64,000 nt of DNA, from assembly GCF_026151205.1 (NCBI RefSeq), contig NC_087078.1:1877675-1941674 (forward strand), given 5' to 3'. Position 1 is the stretch's first letter; every line of letters starts with the position of its first letter. The stretch comes from Bolinopsis microptera (Eukaryota; Ctenophora; Tentaculata; Lobata; Bolinopsidae). Under the pieces are notes generated by a model. That model ran no database searches, was not told the origin of the DNA, and saw only the letters and a program-made list of their open reading frames with translations. Shown here one piece after another: positions 45,878-58,472 of this stretch. The position numbers were made by a program, and so were the translations under genes.

Positions 45878-48800
45878 GTAAGGTTCGTAAAAAAGCTGTA
45901 TCTGAATATTATTCTGACAAGTTTCTTGAAACTCAGGGAAATTCCAAGAAAACCTGGGAACTGATAAATAAAATTCGTGGCAAACAGAAACGTGATATCA
46001 GACCTATATTTACCATAGACAATGAAAAGATAACTGATCGCAGAGTTATAGCTAATGAATTCAATAAGTATTTTGTATCCCTAGCATCTAACCTTAATGC
46101 AGCCTACACAGAACTAGAAGAGATACAAATAAATCAGCTTCCAAGTTTCTGTGACTTCTTACCTAAATCGAATACAGCTAATATATATCTACATGACTGC
46201 TCACCTGAGGAGGTGGCTAAGATCATATCGGAACTTAAGAATGGCAAGGCTAGCGACATACCAGTACATATAGTAAAGGCAGTATCAGGCAAAATTAGCC
46301 CACTACTATCGGTATTGTACAACGAATGTATGCAACAGGGATTTTTTCCAGACGACCTAAAAGTAGGTAAAATAAGTCCAATATATAAGAAAGAAAATGC
46401 TGAGCTTCTTGAAAATTACAGGCCTATCTCAACCTTAGCGATATTCGGTAAAATACTTGAAAAAATCATATTCTCCAGGCTTTACAGTTTCTTTCAGTCG
46501 CAAGGATTATTATATGAAAATCAATATGGCTTTAGAAAAAATCACTCGACAAGCCATGCACTCAACTTCTCTGTCGACTACATTGAAAAATCTTTAAGAG
46601 ATAAAAATCACGTACTAGGCATCTTCATTGATTTAAGTAAAGCTTTTGACACAATCTGTCATGATAAACTGCTTAAAAAACTGAATGATTATGGAATTCG
46701 AGGGACTGCAAATAAATTGATAGCCAGTTACCTTTCTAATAGACAGCAATATGTTTCAGTACTTGGAGAAGAATCCGAAAAACTGTCTGTAATATTTGGT
46801 GTTCCTCAGGGGTCAGTATTAGGTCCCTTGCTTTTTATTATCTACATCAATGAAATATATAGAGTATCAGACCTAGGTAAGTTTATACTTTTTGCCGATG
46901 ACACCAACATATTTGTTGTAGATAAATGTATAAAAACACTTTACTGCAAAGCTAATAAAATTCTTAAACTTGTTCATCAGTATATGAAGAGTAACTTGCT
47001 GCATATCAACATAAAGAAATGTTGTTATATCCACTTTAAGCCGAACTGTAGAAATGAACCAGATTCAAACACCAATGAATTAGAACTGACACTAAATAAT
47101 ATAGTAATTAAAAAGGTGGAGGAAACTAAGTTTCTTAGAGTCATTATTGACCAAAAACTGAACTGGGATGCTCACTTAAGAGCGTTAAACCGTAAATTGA
47201 AATGTGAGATAGGTAGACTATGTGGAATTAGACGCTGTGTACCTAAAAAACTATATAAGGACCTGTACCACACCCTTTTTGAATCACACCTATGTTATGG
47301 AATATCTGTTTGGGGAGGTGTATCAAATAATAAACTAGAAGCCATATTTAAAACACAAAAGAAATGCATAAGAATTCTCTTTGGTGATAATGATGCGTAC
47401 TTCAATAAGTTCAAAACATGTGCCAGAGTAAGGCCTATCACTAGGGATAAGACCGGTAAAGTTATCAAGCAGATGTTAGGCAAAGATTTCTTTGAACTAG
47501 AACACAGTAAACCAATCTGTAACGAGTATAACTTCCTGACTGTCCACAATCTTCATAAGTTACACTGTTTACTGGAAATGTTTAAAATTAATAAGTTCCA
47601 ATCACCAGTCTCAATGTTCTCTTTATTCAACAGGTCACCAAGACGAGACAACTACTTCATCCCACCCACTCCATCCTCACTATTCATCTATCAATCAACT
47701 AGTATTTGGAATCACTGCCGTAAGTCAACAAGTGAAATAGACTTCTCCACTCCCATCAGTATATTCAAGAATAATCTTAAGAAATCTTTGTTAGAACTAC
47801 AATCTAAATATGACCGACAACTTTGGTGCAGTTACAACTTTGATGCAAATGAATTATCATTGAAATAGGTTGATTTAGTAAACATAATCATATGAGTAAA
47901 CCACGGTGTTATTGCAAAAAACCATGACAAGGGTATCAGACCTATATTAATCTAAGAGACGACACAAAACAAATCATCATACAACAAATTTTAAAATCCT
48001 GCGGCACAGGATCCTGTTGTTTTCCTACTCTACCTCTCCCAAACCCCTCTCTCCTTCTCCTCTCTTCAGGTTTATTCTTCAATTTTTTTAAAATTAGATA
48101 GCAGATATATTTTCTTTTAAATGAAGTAATGGCATTATACATTGTTTGTTATCGTATGTATGTTGTGTATAGTGTTTGCTGACTGGGTATATGCTATATA
48201 TTTTGAGGCTCACGACGTCTCGTCCCATGGATGGAGTTGTAGGCTGAGTATGTGTTCAAATCTCCTTACTTCGTATGGTGAAACATTGAAAGGTTTGCCT
48301 TAGCCTTTGGGACGAGTGTTTGCCCACCGGGGATCCAAATATATGATTATCATGGACATTACTTTGACACATAAACTAATCAAACGACTTTAATGATTCC
48401 AGAAAATTTTACTAACTGCATTTAGCTAGTTTATAGTAAATACACACGATCGCAGAATAGAGGAGCACAATTGGGTTCCTTGTTCTGCGACTGTGTTTCC
48501 TCGGTGGGCCGACAGGTTTTTGTTGTGTAGTAGTGCTGGGGGAAAAAACGCTTTAACTATCAATGAGAGTACAAATTTTTAATTCTTGACCTTAGTGCCA
48601 CAGTTTCTGCTATGTGGTAAAAACAAATTTATAGTTAAACGTTATATATTGTAGAAGGGCATGATTTACTCACATCACTAAGCATCTGGATGGATAATTA
48701 GCACACAAAGATAAACTGACCTTTAAACATGACCACCAGCTATACCACGTAACCATAGCTCCGAAATAAATAAATTGCTCTACATAGAAACATCTGGCCT

Positions 48801-49280
48801 GATCCTATCACATTGTGGTCCCCAGGGGTTCGGTAAAGCCCTTACAGGCAACTGGGTCCTTTTACCAGCCACAATAAAATTGATCATGCCAGTACTGTCA
48901 TAAACTGTAACCAACTATTTAAAAATTAGATATCTTTTGCTAAATTTTAAATTTTAAGTCATAGAGCAATCTTCTAAATTTCAAAATCTTTAAGAATTAT
49001 ATTTTACCCTAACTATGATGTGGTGGCATTTCATACTTAACTAAATTTCAACTTTGAAAGTAAATAGATTATTAGTGACAACAAAATTATAGTTTAAGAC
49101 ATCCATTCTGCATTGTGTTTCCAATATTAGAATTTATGATATGTATTGATTGAATAATTGGTAATAAATTTAACTTTTGTTTTATTAACTTTTGTTTTAT
49201 TAATGAGGCTTCTCACAGCGATCGGCGAGATGCGCTACTGTGTCGCGCCGAGCTGCCAATGAATTGACATCGTCAATTAA
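45878..49280 (+). mobile_element. 5'-truncated LINE, 3.4 kb, present only in copy 2
   Basis: Flanked by an 8-bp target duplication AACCTTTC (45870-45877 and 49281-49288). Copy 1 has the unoccupied site at about 26665. The coding frame runs to 47868, about 660 codons inside the insert. It encodes a reverse transcriptase with NYRPISTLAIFGKILEKI, YGFRKNHST, F-I-D-L-S-K-A-F-D, GVPQGSVLGPLLF and the catalytic FADDT (46890-46904). The endonuclease domain is missing, so it cannot move on its own. About 1.4 kb of non-coding 3' sequence follows, ending in a hairpin tail (AATTGACATCGTCAATT) at 49261-49278. It sits antisense in the last intron of the lectin-like gene. Confidence 0.9.
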
Positions 49281-49361
49281 AACCTTTCAGTGATATATAT
49301 ATATATATATATATATCTGAAGCGAAATCTTGATAAAAACTATAATATTAAAATAAATTAC

Positions 49362-49799
49362 CTGCACCAAATGCCGTAATTTCTTTCATGTGAATACATG
49401 CTTTATTTTCGTAGCTCCCTTGGTAATGTCTCACCGTCAGCTTCACTTCATTTCCACACTTCAGATGACAAAGAATTCTATACGTTTGGCCCTCTATAGT
49501 CAAAACAGAACTGATTTTGAGAACTCCGCAGAGATTATCAATTCCTGTATCTGCGTTGACTACAAATACTTTCGTATCCTGCATACGAGCGCGAGCAGCA
49601 CTCGAGTCGAGATGATGAGACTGGATGATCACCACTTCAAAGAAGCAGAAGACTTCATCAAACTTTATTTTGAACCACAAATCAGTGTTCCATCCACACT
49701 GAGTGTGCGATTTTGTTCCCAGATCACCGTCAGTAGCATGCTCTGCCTTATTTGCATTGAAAGTGCTGCTTTGGGAAACTGATGCGGGTTCAACTTTTT
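49362..49799 (-). CDS. F5/8C-type (fucolectin-like) lectin domain exon, copy 2
   Basis: Same exon as 26739-27170, with identical splice signals. It is longer by two codons (an in-frame AR repeat from GCGAGC, 49588-49593) and differs by a handful of replacements (N to T, M to I, A to V, P to L, K to E). The frame is intact, so the domain could still be made. The downstream intron contains the 3.4-kb LINE. Confidence 0.7.
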
Positions 49800-49928
49800 C
49801 TGAAAATATTTCAATTATTAATAGTAATACGAAGTATTTAAGAGCTGCGGAACATAATTTCAGATTGAAGCCATGCAATATATATAGTATCATTGTCACT
49901 GCACTTAAAAATTTTTATGTTTACGTAC

Positions 49929-50091
49929 CTGTGCATGTAACACCATTTTCCACCATCAAGAACATCAGAAGATAAAGAAGGATATTCCATCTTGCCGTGA
50001 TAGGTCGGATAACACAAGTCATCATCTAAGTTATTCGAATCAGAAGGATAAAAAGAAAGCCAAGTTATTCGGTTGAAATTGTATTTGATGC
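49929..50091 (-). CDS. probable exon upstream of the lectin domain, copy 2
   Basis: Counterpart of 27294-27458, open through the same 55 codons with a few replacements (L to F, P to S). Same donor and the same unresolved phase conflict with the lectin exon. Confidence 0.4.
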
Positions 50092-50416
50092 CTGTGTGGC
50101 CATCGAAGTATTATATTTACAACTTTATAAGGTTTAAAACAGACAGCGGTGTGCCGTTCAATACTAAATGAAAAGCAATGAGACAAAAAACTAATGATTA
50201 ATTAATGGGTAATACCAATGGGTCAACGATTTGGGGCATTATTCATTAGCTTGCAAAGAGCCATAAGTCACAAATAAATTGGCCATAACTGAGTATTATG
50301 CTACTAGTATCTTTTTGACTGAAATGTAAAATAACGGAGCTTGTTGGAAGAGTGCAGTAATTCGTTTAACTACAACTATGATAATAATTACCATATATAG
50401 TTATAGTTTTAGTTGT

Positions 50417-50539
50417 AGCGCGATGCGTTACTGTGCCGCGCCGCGCACTTAATAAGGCTTCTCACAGCGACACTGGCTAGATCGGCGAAATGCGCTACTG
50501 TGCCGCGCCGAGCTGCCATGAATTGAAATCGTCAATTAA
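50417..50539 (+). mobile_element. 123-bp SINE-like element sharing the LINE 3' tail
   Basis: Inserted between 13-bp target duplications TAGTTTTAGTTGT (50404-50416 and 50540-50552). Copy 1 has the empty site at about 27775. The last 75 or so bases (AGGCTTCTCACAGCG ... CGTCAATTAA) match the 3' end of the 3.4-kb LINE. Internally a CGATGCG(T/C)TACTGTGCC block occurs twice, so it is dimeric. No tRNA-type promoter boxes are obvious. Confidence 0.8.
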
Positions 50540-51036
50540 TAGTTTTAGTTGTGTTGGACACAATACTGCTCTAGTACGGGGTATAAGAAAAGTTATAATA
50601 TTAGTATTGTTATTCCATGACTTATCCTGGCCAGAGTTTATCAACTTTAACGTTCGGTAAGGAAATGGTATTGTTTATGATGTAGGAAGCTGGAAAGTAT
50701 ATTAATTATAGATTTATAAGCGATGATCTTCTAAATTGCACTGTTTCAACTCTCTAAGCGATTACTGTAACCTGCCACACGGAGATGACATTATCATGAG
50801 AACAGTTTAAAAGTTTGCTGCTAACTGCTGCAAATGGCGCGCGCACGCGACAGCAGCAGTTATATAGCAGCAGTCAGTAGCACGCCTTGCCCTTGACTTG
50901 TGAAACAAGCGCGCCCGCAGTGGCACGAAAGCACATGGTTAAGTAAAGAGTCCTGTTGTTCATTGCATCAATTGCTAGCAACCAATTTTACTTACCTACT
51001 GCTAGGTCAGAACTAACTCCTAATTCAGGTATCTTA

Positions 51037-51148
51037 CCTGGGGACCTCAGGCTATCATTACATACATGTTCATACATGTTACATACATGTTCATAAACAA
51101 TAGAGATTCGGTGGATCGAATGACAGGCTAAGCGCGGCCCAGTAATAT
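51037..51148 (+). repeat. short dispersed repeat W, copy 3
   Basis: Counterpart of 28482-28562, carrying extra ATTACATACATGTTCATA repeats in its middle and a GATC insertion before GAATGACAGGCT. Confidence 0.75.
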
Positions 51149-51537
51149 AACAGGTATCTTCTTCCATAAATTGCGCGTAAATACCAGAGCTTGCATTCTT
51201 TGTTCTTGCAGCGCCACTTTAAAAAGTTAAATCCCGTGCCTGTGCAGTGGGCCTGCATGTGCATGAATACAGTTAATTATTTCTTTTATGAGTGTGGCGG
51301 TTGTCACTTTGTACGCTCCCACTATAAATCGCTCGCCCAAATAAAAAAATTCTTGTGAAAAAGGCCCTGATCTGAAGGTATGATACTGATAGTAATCTAA
51401 TTCGGTGTATTTTTAAACGCTGATTCCGATAAATCACCCCCACAACGGTAAAAATGTTTTCCTGGAGAGTTATGGGCAAAAAACCATCTTGGTCACGTGA
51501 CAGGCTAGTAAAACACGAATTCGATTGTTTAGGGCTC

Positions 51538-51610
51538 GGGTTAGAGTAATAAGGGTTGTGGTTAGGGTTACGGATAGCTTCGGGGTTAGGGTTAGGGTTA
51601 GGGTTGGAAT
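51538..51610 (+). repeat. interstitial telomere-like TTAGGG tract, copy 2
   Basis: Same degenerate-to-perfect GGGTTA tract as at 29935-30000. Confidence 0.9.
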
Positions 51611-51669
51611 CAGGGTATATGTAAAACCGTATTTTTCGGCTTCAAAACAATAAAAACAAAACTAAAAGT

Positions 51670-52263
51670 AGGGGGTGCACGATAAAAATAAACTTGCTCG
51701 GATTTAAAAATTTTTTGTACCATTGTTTTCTAGAGACTGTGAGAATTTTCACAATACCAAATTTGTCATACCTTTTTGGAAAGATCAGTGAGTTTCGCCT
51801 AGGTGCCATATTTGATGGTGCGCGGCTTTTGGAGCAAAAGTAGCTGTAAAAGTTGCGTAATTTGACCAAATTTGACCAAATTCGTTGATTTTTGTTGTAT
51901 TATTTGGATATATCTTCGGTTCCTTGAATGAGATCATTCTGAAAATTGGCGACGACCTTCCAATAGGGCTTTCACAAATGTCCGAAAAATTTGGTGGATA
52001 TCGGAGTTGATATAGTGATCAAAATGGGGCAAAATGCGCTGCTTTTAGCTGTAACATAATGTCTGATGGTTGGATATGCTTTAAATTTTTCGGACACTTT
52101 CCTTGTAAGTCAATGAGTAAGCTAACCAATTTTTGTTGCAATCGGAGGTCGGGAAGTATACTGAATATCTATTTGTTTGAAGAAAATTGTGCTGGCCGAA
52201 ATAAGCGCTAAAAAACCATCCTACAGTCGGCACGCGCGGCTCACTGTCGATGGCGCACTACCT
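51670..52263. mobile_element. 594-bp non-autonomous DNA element present only in copy 2
   Basis: Flanked by ACTAAAAGT at 51661-51669 and 52264-52272, with the empty site in copy 1 at about 30047. Ends are weakly inverted (AGGGGGTGCACGAT against AGGTAGTGCGCCAT on the opposite strand). An 8- or 9-bp duplication with AGGG-type ends suggests a hAT- or Mutator-like non-autonomous element. No coding frame is convincing. Confidence 0.65.
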
Positions 52264-52543
52264 ACTAAAAGTCACGTGATAATTTTCGGGCGAGCGAATT
52301 ATTAAAATAAAAGTCCACTTTGTATTGTCCCTGGGCGAAACTTTCTTTCATGGATTTATTGTGATTGTTGCCCCTCTTTAAGGCCTAAACACCACAGAAA
52401 ATTTGAGTGCTTTTATATCAAGCTATTATAGCGGCGATGCTATAGGCATAGCATTATAAGTGGTTTTTTATGTATTTGGTATTGGTTTATTTTACTACAT
52501 TTCTGAGTTTTGAAACTTCAGCTAAGTTTGCCCAAGAAAAAAG

Positions 52544-53753
52544 ATGCTGTTAGCAGTTGTAGCGATGCTTCTTATCGGATCTGGAGAATCAACAGATCGC
52601 TACGAACCGATGGAAGCTAGTGATCCCCAACTCAACATCTCCGTCAACGCAACAACAAAATTGGGTCGCTGTTACAATTACTGCACTGCTGATAGTGATG
52701 GATCCTGTAACTTTGCCTTATGTCAAGCGATATCAAACTTCTCAGTTGAAAGCATGGCAGCTTGCAAAATGTATTGTTGGTACCACAAGAATTGCCAGTC
52801 GTTCTCTTTCAACTTTGAAACATCTGCTTGCTTGCAGCCTTTTCTACGCCTGTCAAAAAAGGCCGCAAGAAAATAATTCCTCTTTGACTCCTCTCATAGG
52901 AAATATTGGTTGCTTAAAGAATTGGGAGAAGAGTCCTTCGGTACCGTGCAGAACAATTGAAAACACTCTAAAAATAAGTCAGGATTCCGGAGGAGTTTTA
53001 ATCAAAAACTTTGACCAAAGACTGTGCTTAGGATTTGGGAGGTCGATGGAATTGAAGTGGAAAGATTGCACATCGGCTATCCAGTGGCTTTTTGAGGAAA
53101 ACCCTAATGGAACCGGAAATGTGACCAGAATAAAAATCATTCAAGCAGATTCTCTGAGCAAATGCTTGGAACAAAGCTTAGACAGTTATTTTGACAAAGT
53201 GGTACTTTCAGTAGCTTTTTGTCAAGAGGATAATGAAAACCAGGTCTTTGAAATAACTAGTGGTACACTTTACAAGTTATCCAGCATGACATATTCCGAA
53301 GAAAATGTCAACAAATGTTTTTTTTCGATAATGAGTGAAAAAAGGTACATTTACCCAGGGTCTTCAGAAGATGTGCCCCTTAACCTCCTGAGAATTTTAC
53401 TTCCTGTGGAGCACCTGGCTCTGTGCCAAAGAAACAAGTTCAAGGTTCCTAACGGACAGGTCGAAGGTAAATTACCTTTCTACTTACCGGGCAGCAACAT
53501 CTCAGTCAGGTGCAAGCCCGGGTTTGGCTTCAAGGAGCTCGACTTTCAATCTGCTTTGAACATCACGTGTCAAAACGATAAGGCACGTGGTTTGCAGTGT
53601 GTGAAACCCAATTCAAGAGAGGAACATCCACTGATGGAAATACTGGTTTGTTGCAATGTCGGACAGGCCGTCCTGATCATCGTCTTGGGTGTCTTGGTTG
53701 TTGTGATGACAACAAAGGTACGTGCATTGAAGGCTGACCTTCGCAATAAATGA
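52544..53753 (+). pseudogene. PAN/ricin/Sushi membrane protein, copy 2, frameshifted
   Basis: Nearly identical to 30329-31534, with the same signal peptide and 5' flank. A tandem duplication of 4 nt (CTTG, giving GCTTGCTTGCAG at 52827-52838) shifts the frame within the PAN module after the ETSAC codons, and the original frame stops at 52876. The ricin-like, Sushi and transmembrane parts stay open to 53753, but in a different frame from the signal peptide. Differences before the break include NTSPNATTN to NISVNATTK and a Y to S change. Little other decay is seen, so the lesion is young, an allelic variant, or a base-call error. Confidence 0.8.
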
Positions 53754-55366
53754 GGGGTTATACTTATAGATGTGGATATATGGCGGGGAGGTGATAATTG
53801 CTAGTATACATTTTAGGGCGATTTTACGTATTAAATTATTCCGTCGTGAGTTATTGTATGTATCCACTGCTCAATCTATTTACCTTGATGTCAGAAGCTC
53901 AAATCTGGCCCCCTAAATAAGTGTACTTTAATAGTCTTGAGAACACAAGTGAAAAGAAGGGTCACAAGCCAGGAACAACCTGAGCTGTAAATTGTCATTG
54001 AAAGTCTAACTTCAATTCCCTTACATTGCCCCGTCATTACTGGTGGTCGGGTGCCTCCAAACTCTGGAACGTTACGAGCCCGAGACCTGAAGGAGGACGT
54101 GATGCAGGTGAGTACGAACCCACTTACTCGGGCTAACCAGGTTCGATGATGTTTCAAGAGCAGTCGTGACGCTCATGTAGAGCCTTAAATAGATACTCCT
54201 CCTAGGTTTAACTAAGTTTTTTTGGTCCACCATTGTAGATTACGGTAGTTTTCCATCAAACGGTCGGGTCTTACAATCTTTTCAAACGACTTTTCAATCA
54301 ACTGATTATCGACTGATGAAGACACATATTCTTAAAGATATTTATCGCTATCGGATATCGCCAAGAATCATACTATGCTCATTCTATCGTTTTAAGGCCG
54401 TTTGTAAAATATTTTTAGTTGTGAGCATCGCGTCGTATCAACGAAAAAAAGTTTTTTCTTATCTTTCGAAGATATAAAATTTGACTCCTGTATGCTTTTA
54501 TGGCCATAACTGAGTTGAATTGTGGCTGATTTCATTTAGTCCATTGTTGCTGGCCTCCCTGAGCTGCCTTCCAGTCGTTTCTTTGTTTCCCTAGTTTTTT
54601 TTGCCTTCTTTGACTTTGAGCTGGCAGTGAGCCTATAAGAGGCTTAAGATTTTTTTTTCTCTCTATATCGGGGAAACGAAAAGTGCACGGTATAGAAAAA
54701 TCTCGGTATAGAGAGGTTCACATAATCACAATCCTAGGTACTAGTAGCCTCTAAAATAGGGAACATATTTTAAACTAATTACGACACTACAAATCTATTA
54801 CATTTATTGAGAATTATGTAATTTAACGTGATGGAAATATTTTAAACGAGCATATCCTGTCCAAACCCAGGATGCACTACATGAAGAATTCGTTGTAACT
54901 TTGTATGAAAAGCATTAATATATGTACGTATTGTGTCGTATTGTGATGGAACACCGAAGTATTTAGTATGAGCTCTGACAAATCACATTTCTTGCACAAC
55001 TCCGTCTGATTTTGGTGGAAAGAAGAGGCCCGTAATTATGTGGAGGTACCCGGTATAGATTGGTAAAGTTAAAATAACGTACTTTTAAATATCTCTGTAC
55101 TTTTCATGTTTGAGTGTTTTTGAACGGTTGAACAAATTGTATAAATTTGAAATTAAAAACCAACAAAAATATATCAAAAACAAACAAATACACAGCCCTG
55201 TAACGTTGTTGTTGCCAAAAACCCCTCGAAATAATAATAGGCACGTGACCCGTGCTGTGAGCTTAACTTAATTCTTCCTATAGATGAATAGACTTGAAGG
55301 AGTTTGCGAGCAGGGAAAATAACAGCATCTATCAACAAATTAGTTATCAAGTCATAAAATCATAAT
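53754..55366. other. intergenic, second copy
   Basis: Counterpart of 31535-33150. Only scattered substitutions, no exon. Confidence 0.5.
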
Positions 55367-55466
55367 ACAGCAGGTTACTATTATAAAACAGTATTAGTAT
55401 TAGTAAACAGCAGTGTTATTATTAGTAAACTATTAGTAAACAGCAGGTTACTATTAGTAAACTCTG
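55367..55466. repeat. 73-bp minisatellite, contracted copy
   Basis: About one and a half units, against more than five in copy 1 at 33150-33535. Confidence 0.9.
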
Positions 55467-55658
55467 ATTAAGTCAGTTGATATCTTTTCTGTAAGTGTGT
55501 ATTGTCAAGGATACGAATATGGCAGCATATAACCACATTGGGACAAACATCATTATCATAAGCCAAGACGTTGCTGAGTGACAGTCTTTCTGTTTGATTT
55601 TTAATACTCGCGTCAATTGCTCATATCTGAGGGTAAGTTAACGTAAAATTTTACAATC

Positions 55659-55778
55659 CCCAATATGGCATAATCCCACTCAGCTTTTATTGTAAATAAA
55701 AATACAATAAACATTGATGTTTATTGTATTTAAATTTATATTAAAAGCTGAGTGGGATTATGCCATATTGGGGATGCT
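55659..55778. mobile_element. palindromic MITE-like element, copy 2
   Basis: Same 34-bp perfect arms as at 33725-33847, with small changes in the AT-rich centre. Confidence 0.8.
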
Positions 55779-55859
55779 TCACAAACACAAACAACAACAT
55801 TAATCTCTGTGCCTCAACAATCATTGAAAGATTTCCATCGTTCCATCTTTAAAAAAGCA

Positions 55860-56485
55860 AGAAATAGACTACAAATAGACTCTGACTACAATAGAATACA
55901 AATAGACTACAAACGACTACAAACGACGACAAATAGACTACAAATAGACTATAAATAGACTACAAACGACTACAAATAGACTACAAACGACTACAAATAG
56001 ACTACAAATAGACTACAAACGACTACAAATGGAATACAAATAGACTACAAACGACTAAAAATGACTACAAATAGACTAAAAACGACTACAAATGGACTAC
56101 AAATGGACTACAAACGACTACAAATAGACTACAAATAGACTACAAATAGACTAAAAATAGACTAGAAACGACTACAAATAGACTACAAATAGACTATAAA
56201 TAGACTACAAACGACTACAAATAGACTACAAACGACTACAAATAGACTACAAATAGACTACAAACGACTACAAATTAAATACAAGTAGACTACAAACGAC
56301 TACAAAAGGACTACAAATGGACTACAAACGGCTACAAATAGAATACAAATGGACTACAAATGGACTACAAACGACTACAATTATACTACAAACGGACTAC
56401 AAATAGACTACAAACGACTACAAATGGACTACAAATGGACTACAAACGACTACAAATAGACTACAAACGGACTGCAAATAGACTT
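55860..56485. repeat. ACTACAAATAG/ACTACAAACG minisatellite, copy 2
   Basis: Counterpart of 33925-34495, with different unit order and number. The plus-strand frame it creates (RLQIDYK-type repeats) is a by-product. Confidence 0.95.
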
Positions 56486-56552
56486 CAAAAGTTAAGAACA
56501 CTTTTTATCTATTGAAGCTATACGTTTTATGTCAGGTTATCGCAAGGAATAG

Positions 56553-58472
56553 CTACACAGCACACAACTGTTGATATAAACGAAACCTTCGAGTGATGTC
56601 GCGAATATTATTAACTACAGCGTCTTGATCGTTGGTGAGCTCTTCCTCCATTAACAGAAACTCTTCCATATTCGTCGTCTCAGAGGTAACTTCATGCTCT
56701 TTCAGTCTTCTTATCTGAGTAGACATGTTTAAAAGCAAAAAATTGCATTTATCTCAGTATACTATCTATCAATATACAAATTTTTCAATTATTGTAATTG
56801 TCGATTTACCTTTACAGCGAGTGGCTTGATAAAATTATCTCCACATTTTTTTCTCTCACTCGCTGTTAAGAACGGAAATTTTGCAATCATAGTCAAATTA
56901 AACAATTGTTGTAGAAACAAAAGACCTTCAGAACAAAGTATATCTGAACAGAGATAGAAATTATTAGTTATAAACTGAAACAATGCTGAGAATGAGACCA
57001 AAGGGATTCACCAGGATGTGAGACACCTATGTAATTATGTAAGTACATACTTACCCTCATATTAAACTTAGGAAAGTACTTAATATTTAGTAAGTTCTGG
57101 AATTAATTCCAGGAAATGGGCGCGTTATATTTAAAATAATTGTTGATACATTGGTGGTGTAACCGCGTGTGGTAGATTAACTTATATATATGAGGGTAAC
57201 GTTTATAAACGTTTATATAACGCGAACGTATATAAATATACGTCATCCCTTATAAACAATTATTATTAAATATACGTGTATACCTTAACTGGCAATGAGT
57301 CACATAGGTCGTCCATCTCTAGCTTTTTATTTTGACGGACAGTGAAAAAGTTTTTTATGATTTCACCCATTTTTAAACAAGAACTTAAGCCAAACAAATG
57401 TCCAAGTAGATTCAAAGTATTGAAAGTTTTAGAAGGAATAAACGTCATGCCAGCGTGGTCCGGAAGTACCCAGGAAACTTGGAGTTTTCCAGAGTGTGAA
57501 TTTGCAATTAAATACCATGTGACATGGTAACCATGGTAACCATGTGCTATATTGTGCGCCTCATACCTTCCTGGTCTTATATTGTTCACGTATCAGTGTA
57601 GTGTGTTTCATACACTGGCTTTCAGTCTTACAACCAGTGTCAACTGTGAATTGTGAAACTGCAGAAATTGGTTTTGATACAATTACAATATGATAATGAA
57701 AGATTGATACACTGAAAATGAAATGAATGACATGATACATTTTCACGTGCTATAGAGTTTAGAAAAAAATCCCATTATTCAGTTTAACTATTCCTGTCAG
57801 ATCTCAGATAATGTTCAATTAAAATTAATTGGATTTAATTGATGTACAGTATAATTAATGTTGAATACTGTTAGTTGTGGCGACGCAACCTCTCATAATG
57901 ACTCTAGAATAATGTATGTAAACAGTATTTATGATGGCCGTTTTAAAAGGATAAACAATAGTCGAGTGATTAGTAAACGTTTAAAAATGACTAAGAGTAA
58001 ATACAGCCATTCTTTGGGCACATAGGTCAAAATCGGTCCGAGCCGACTGAGAGGGTTAAACTCGAGTAAGGGAGCCTTTTATCTCCGTAGGATCTGGTGG
58101 TAGTGAGATGGAACTATTATTGTAAAGCCGATACAGATCCTGATCTAGAAAATTCTAAAAATCTCCATCTTTCCACGTTCCACGTACAAAGTATTCATTG
58201 CGGTTTTTAGTGACTACATTCATATAGTGCCTCCTGAGTCCGATGATTTATCAGTTCCAGTCATTCTAGCTAATTGGTCGATATGATTTAGTTTTGGTTT
58301 TAGGTTGTTAAAATCATGGTTGAACAGATTGAACTAGTGAATGTTAACACTTCATAAAATTCAGGTAAATGACAGTGTTACATGAGACTTCACTTAAAAT
58401 CAAAATTAAGAAATTAACCTTATGAGTCAGAGGCGCATTCGATGTTCCCTTCTCTTTCTTTTTAGCTGGCAT
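56553..58472 (-). CDS. unidentified multi-exon gene, copy 2
   Basis: Exon candidates 58472-58419 (ATG start, MPAKKKEKGTSNAPLTHK), 57658-57567, 57477-57284, 56925-56810 and 56714-56553 (stop TAG). All are open here, unlike copy 1, whose fourth exon is shifted. Exon 3 lacks the two residues (GI) present in copy 1. Exon 4 reads LLFLQQLFNLTMIAKFPFLT then SERKKCGDNFIKPLAVK and joins exon 5 in phase 0. Other junction phases are not all compatible, so the model is incomplete. The final exon is acidic and helical in character (EEFLLMEEELTNDQDAVVNN). Function not recognised. Confidence 0.45.
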
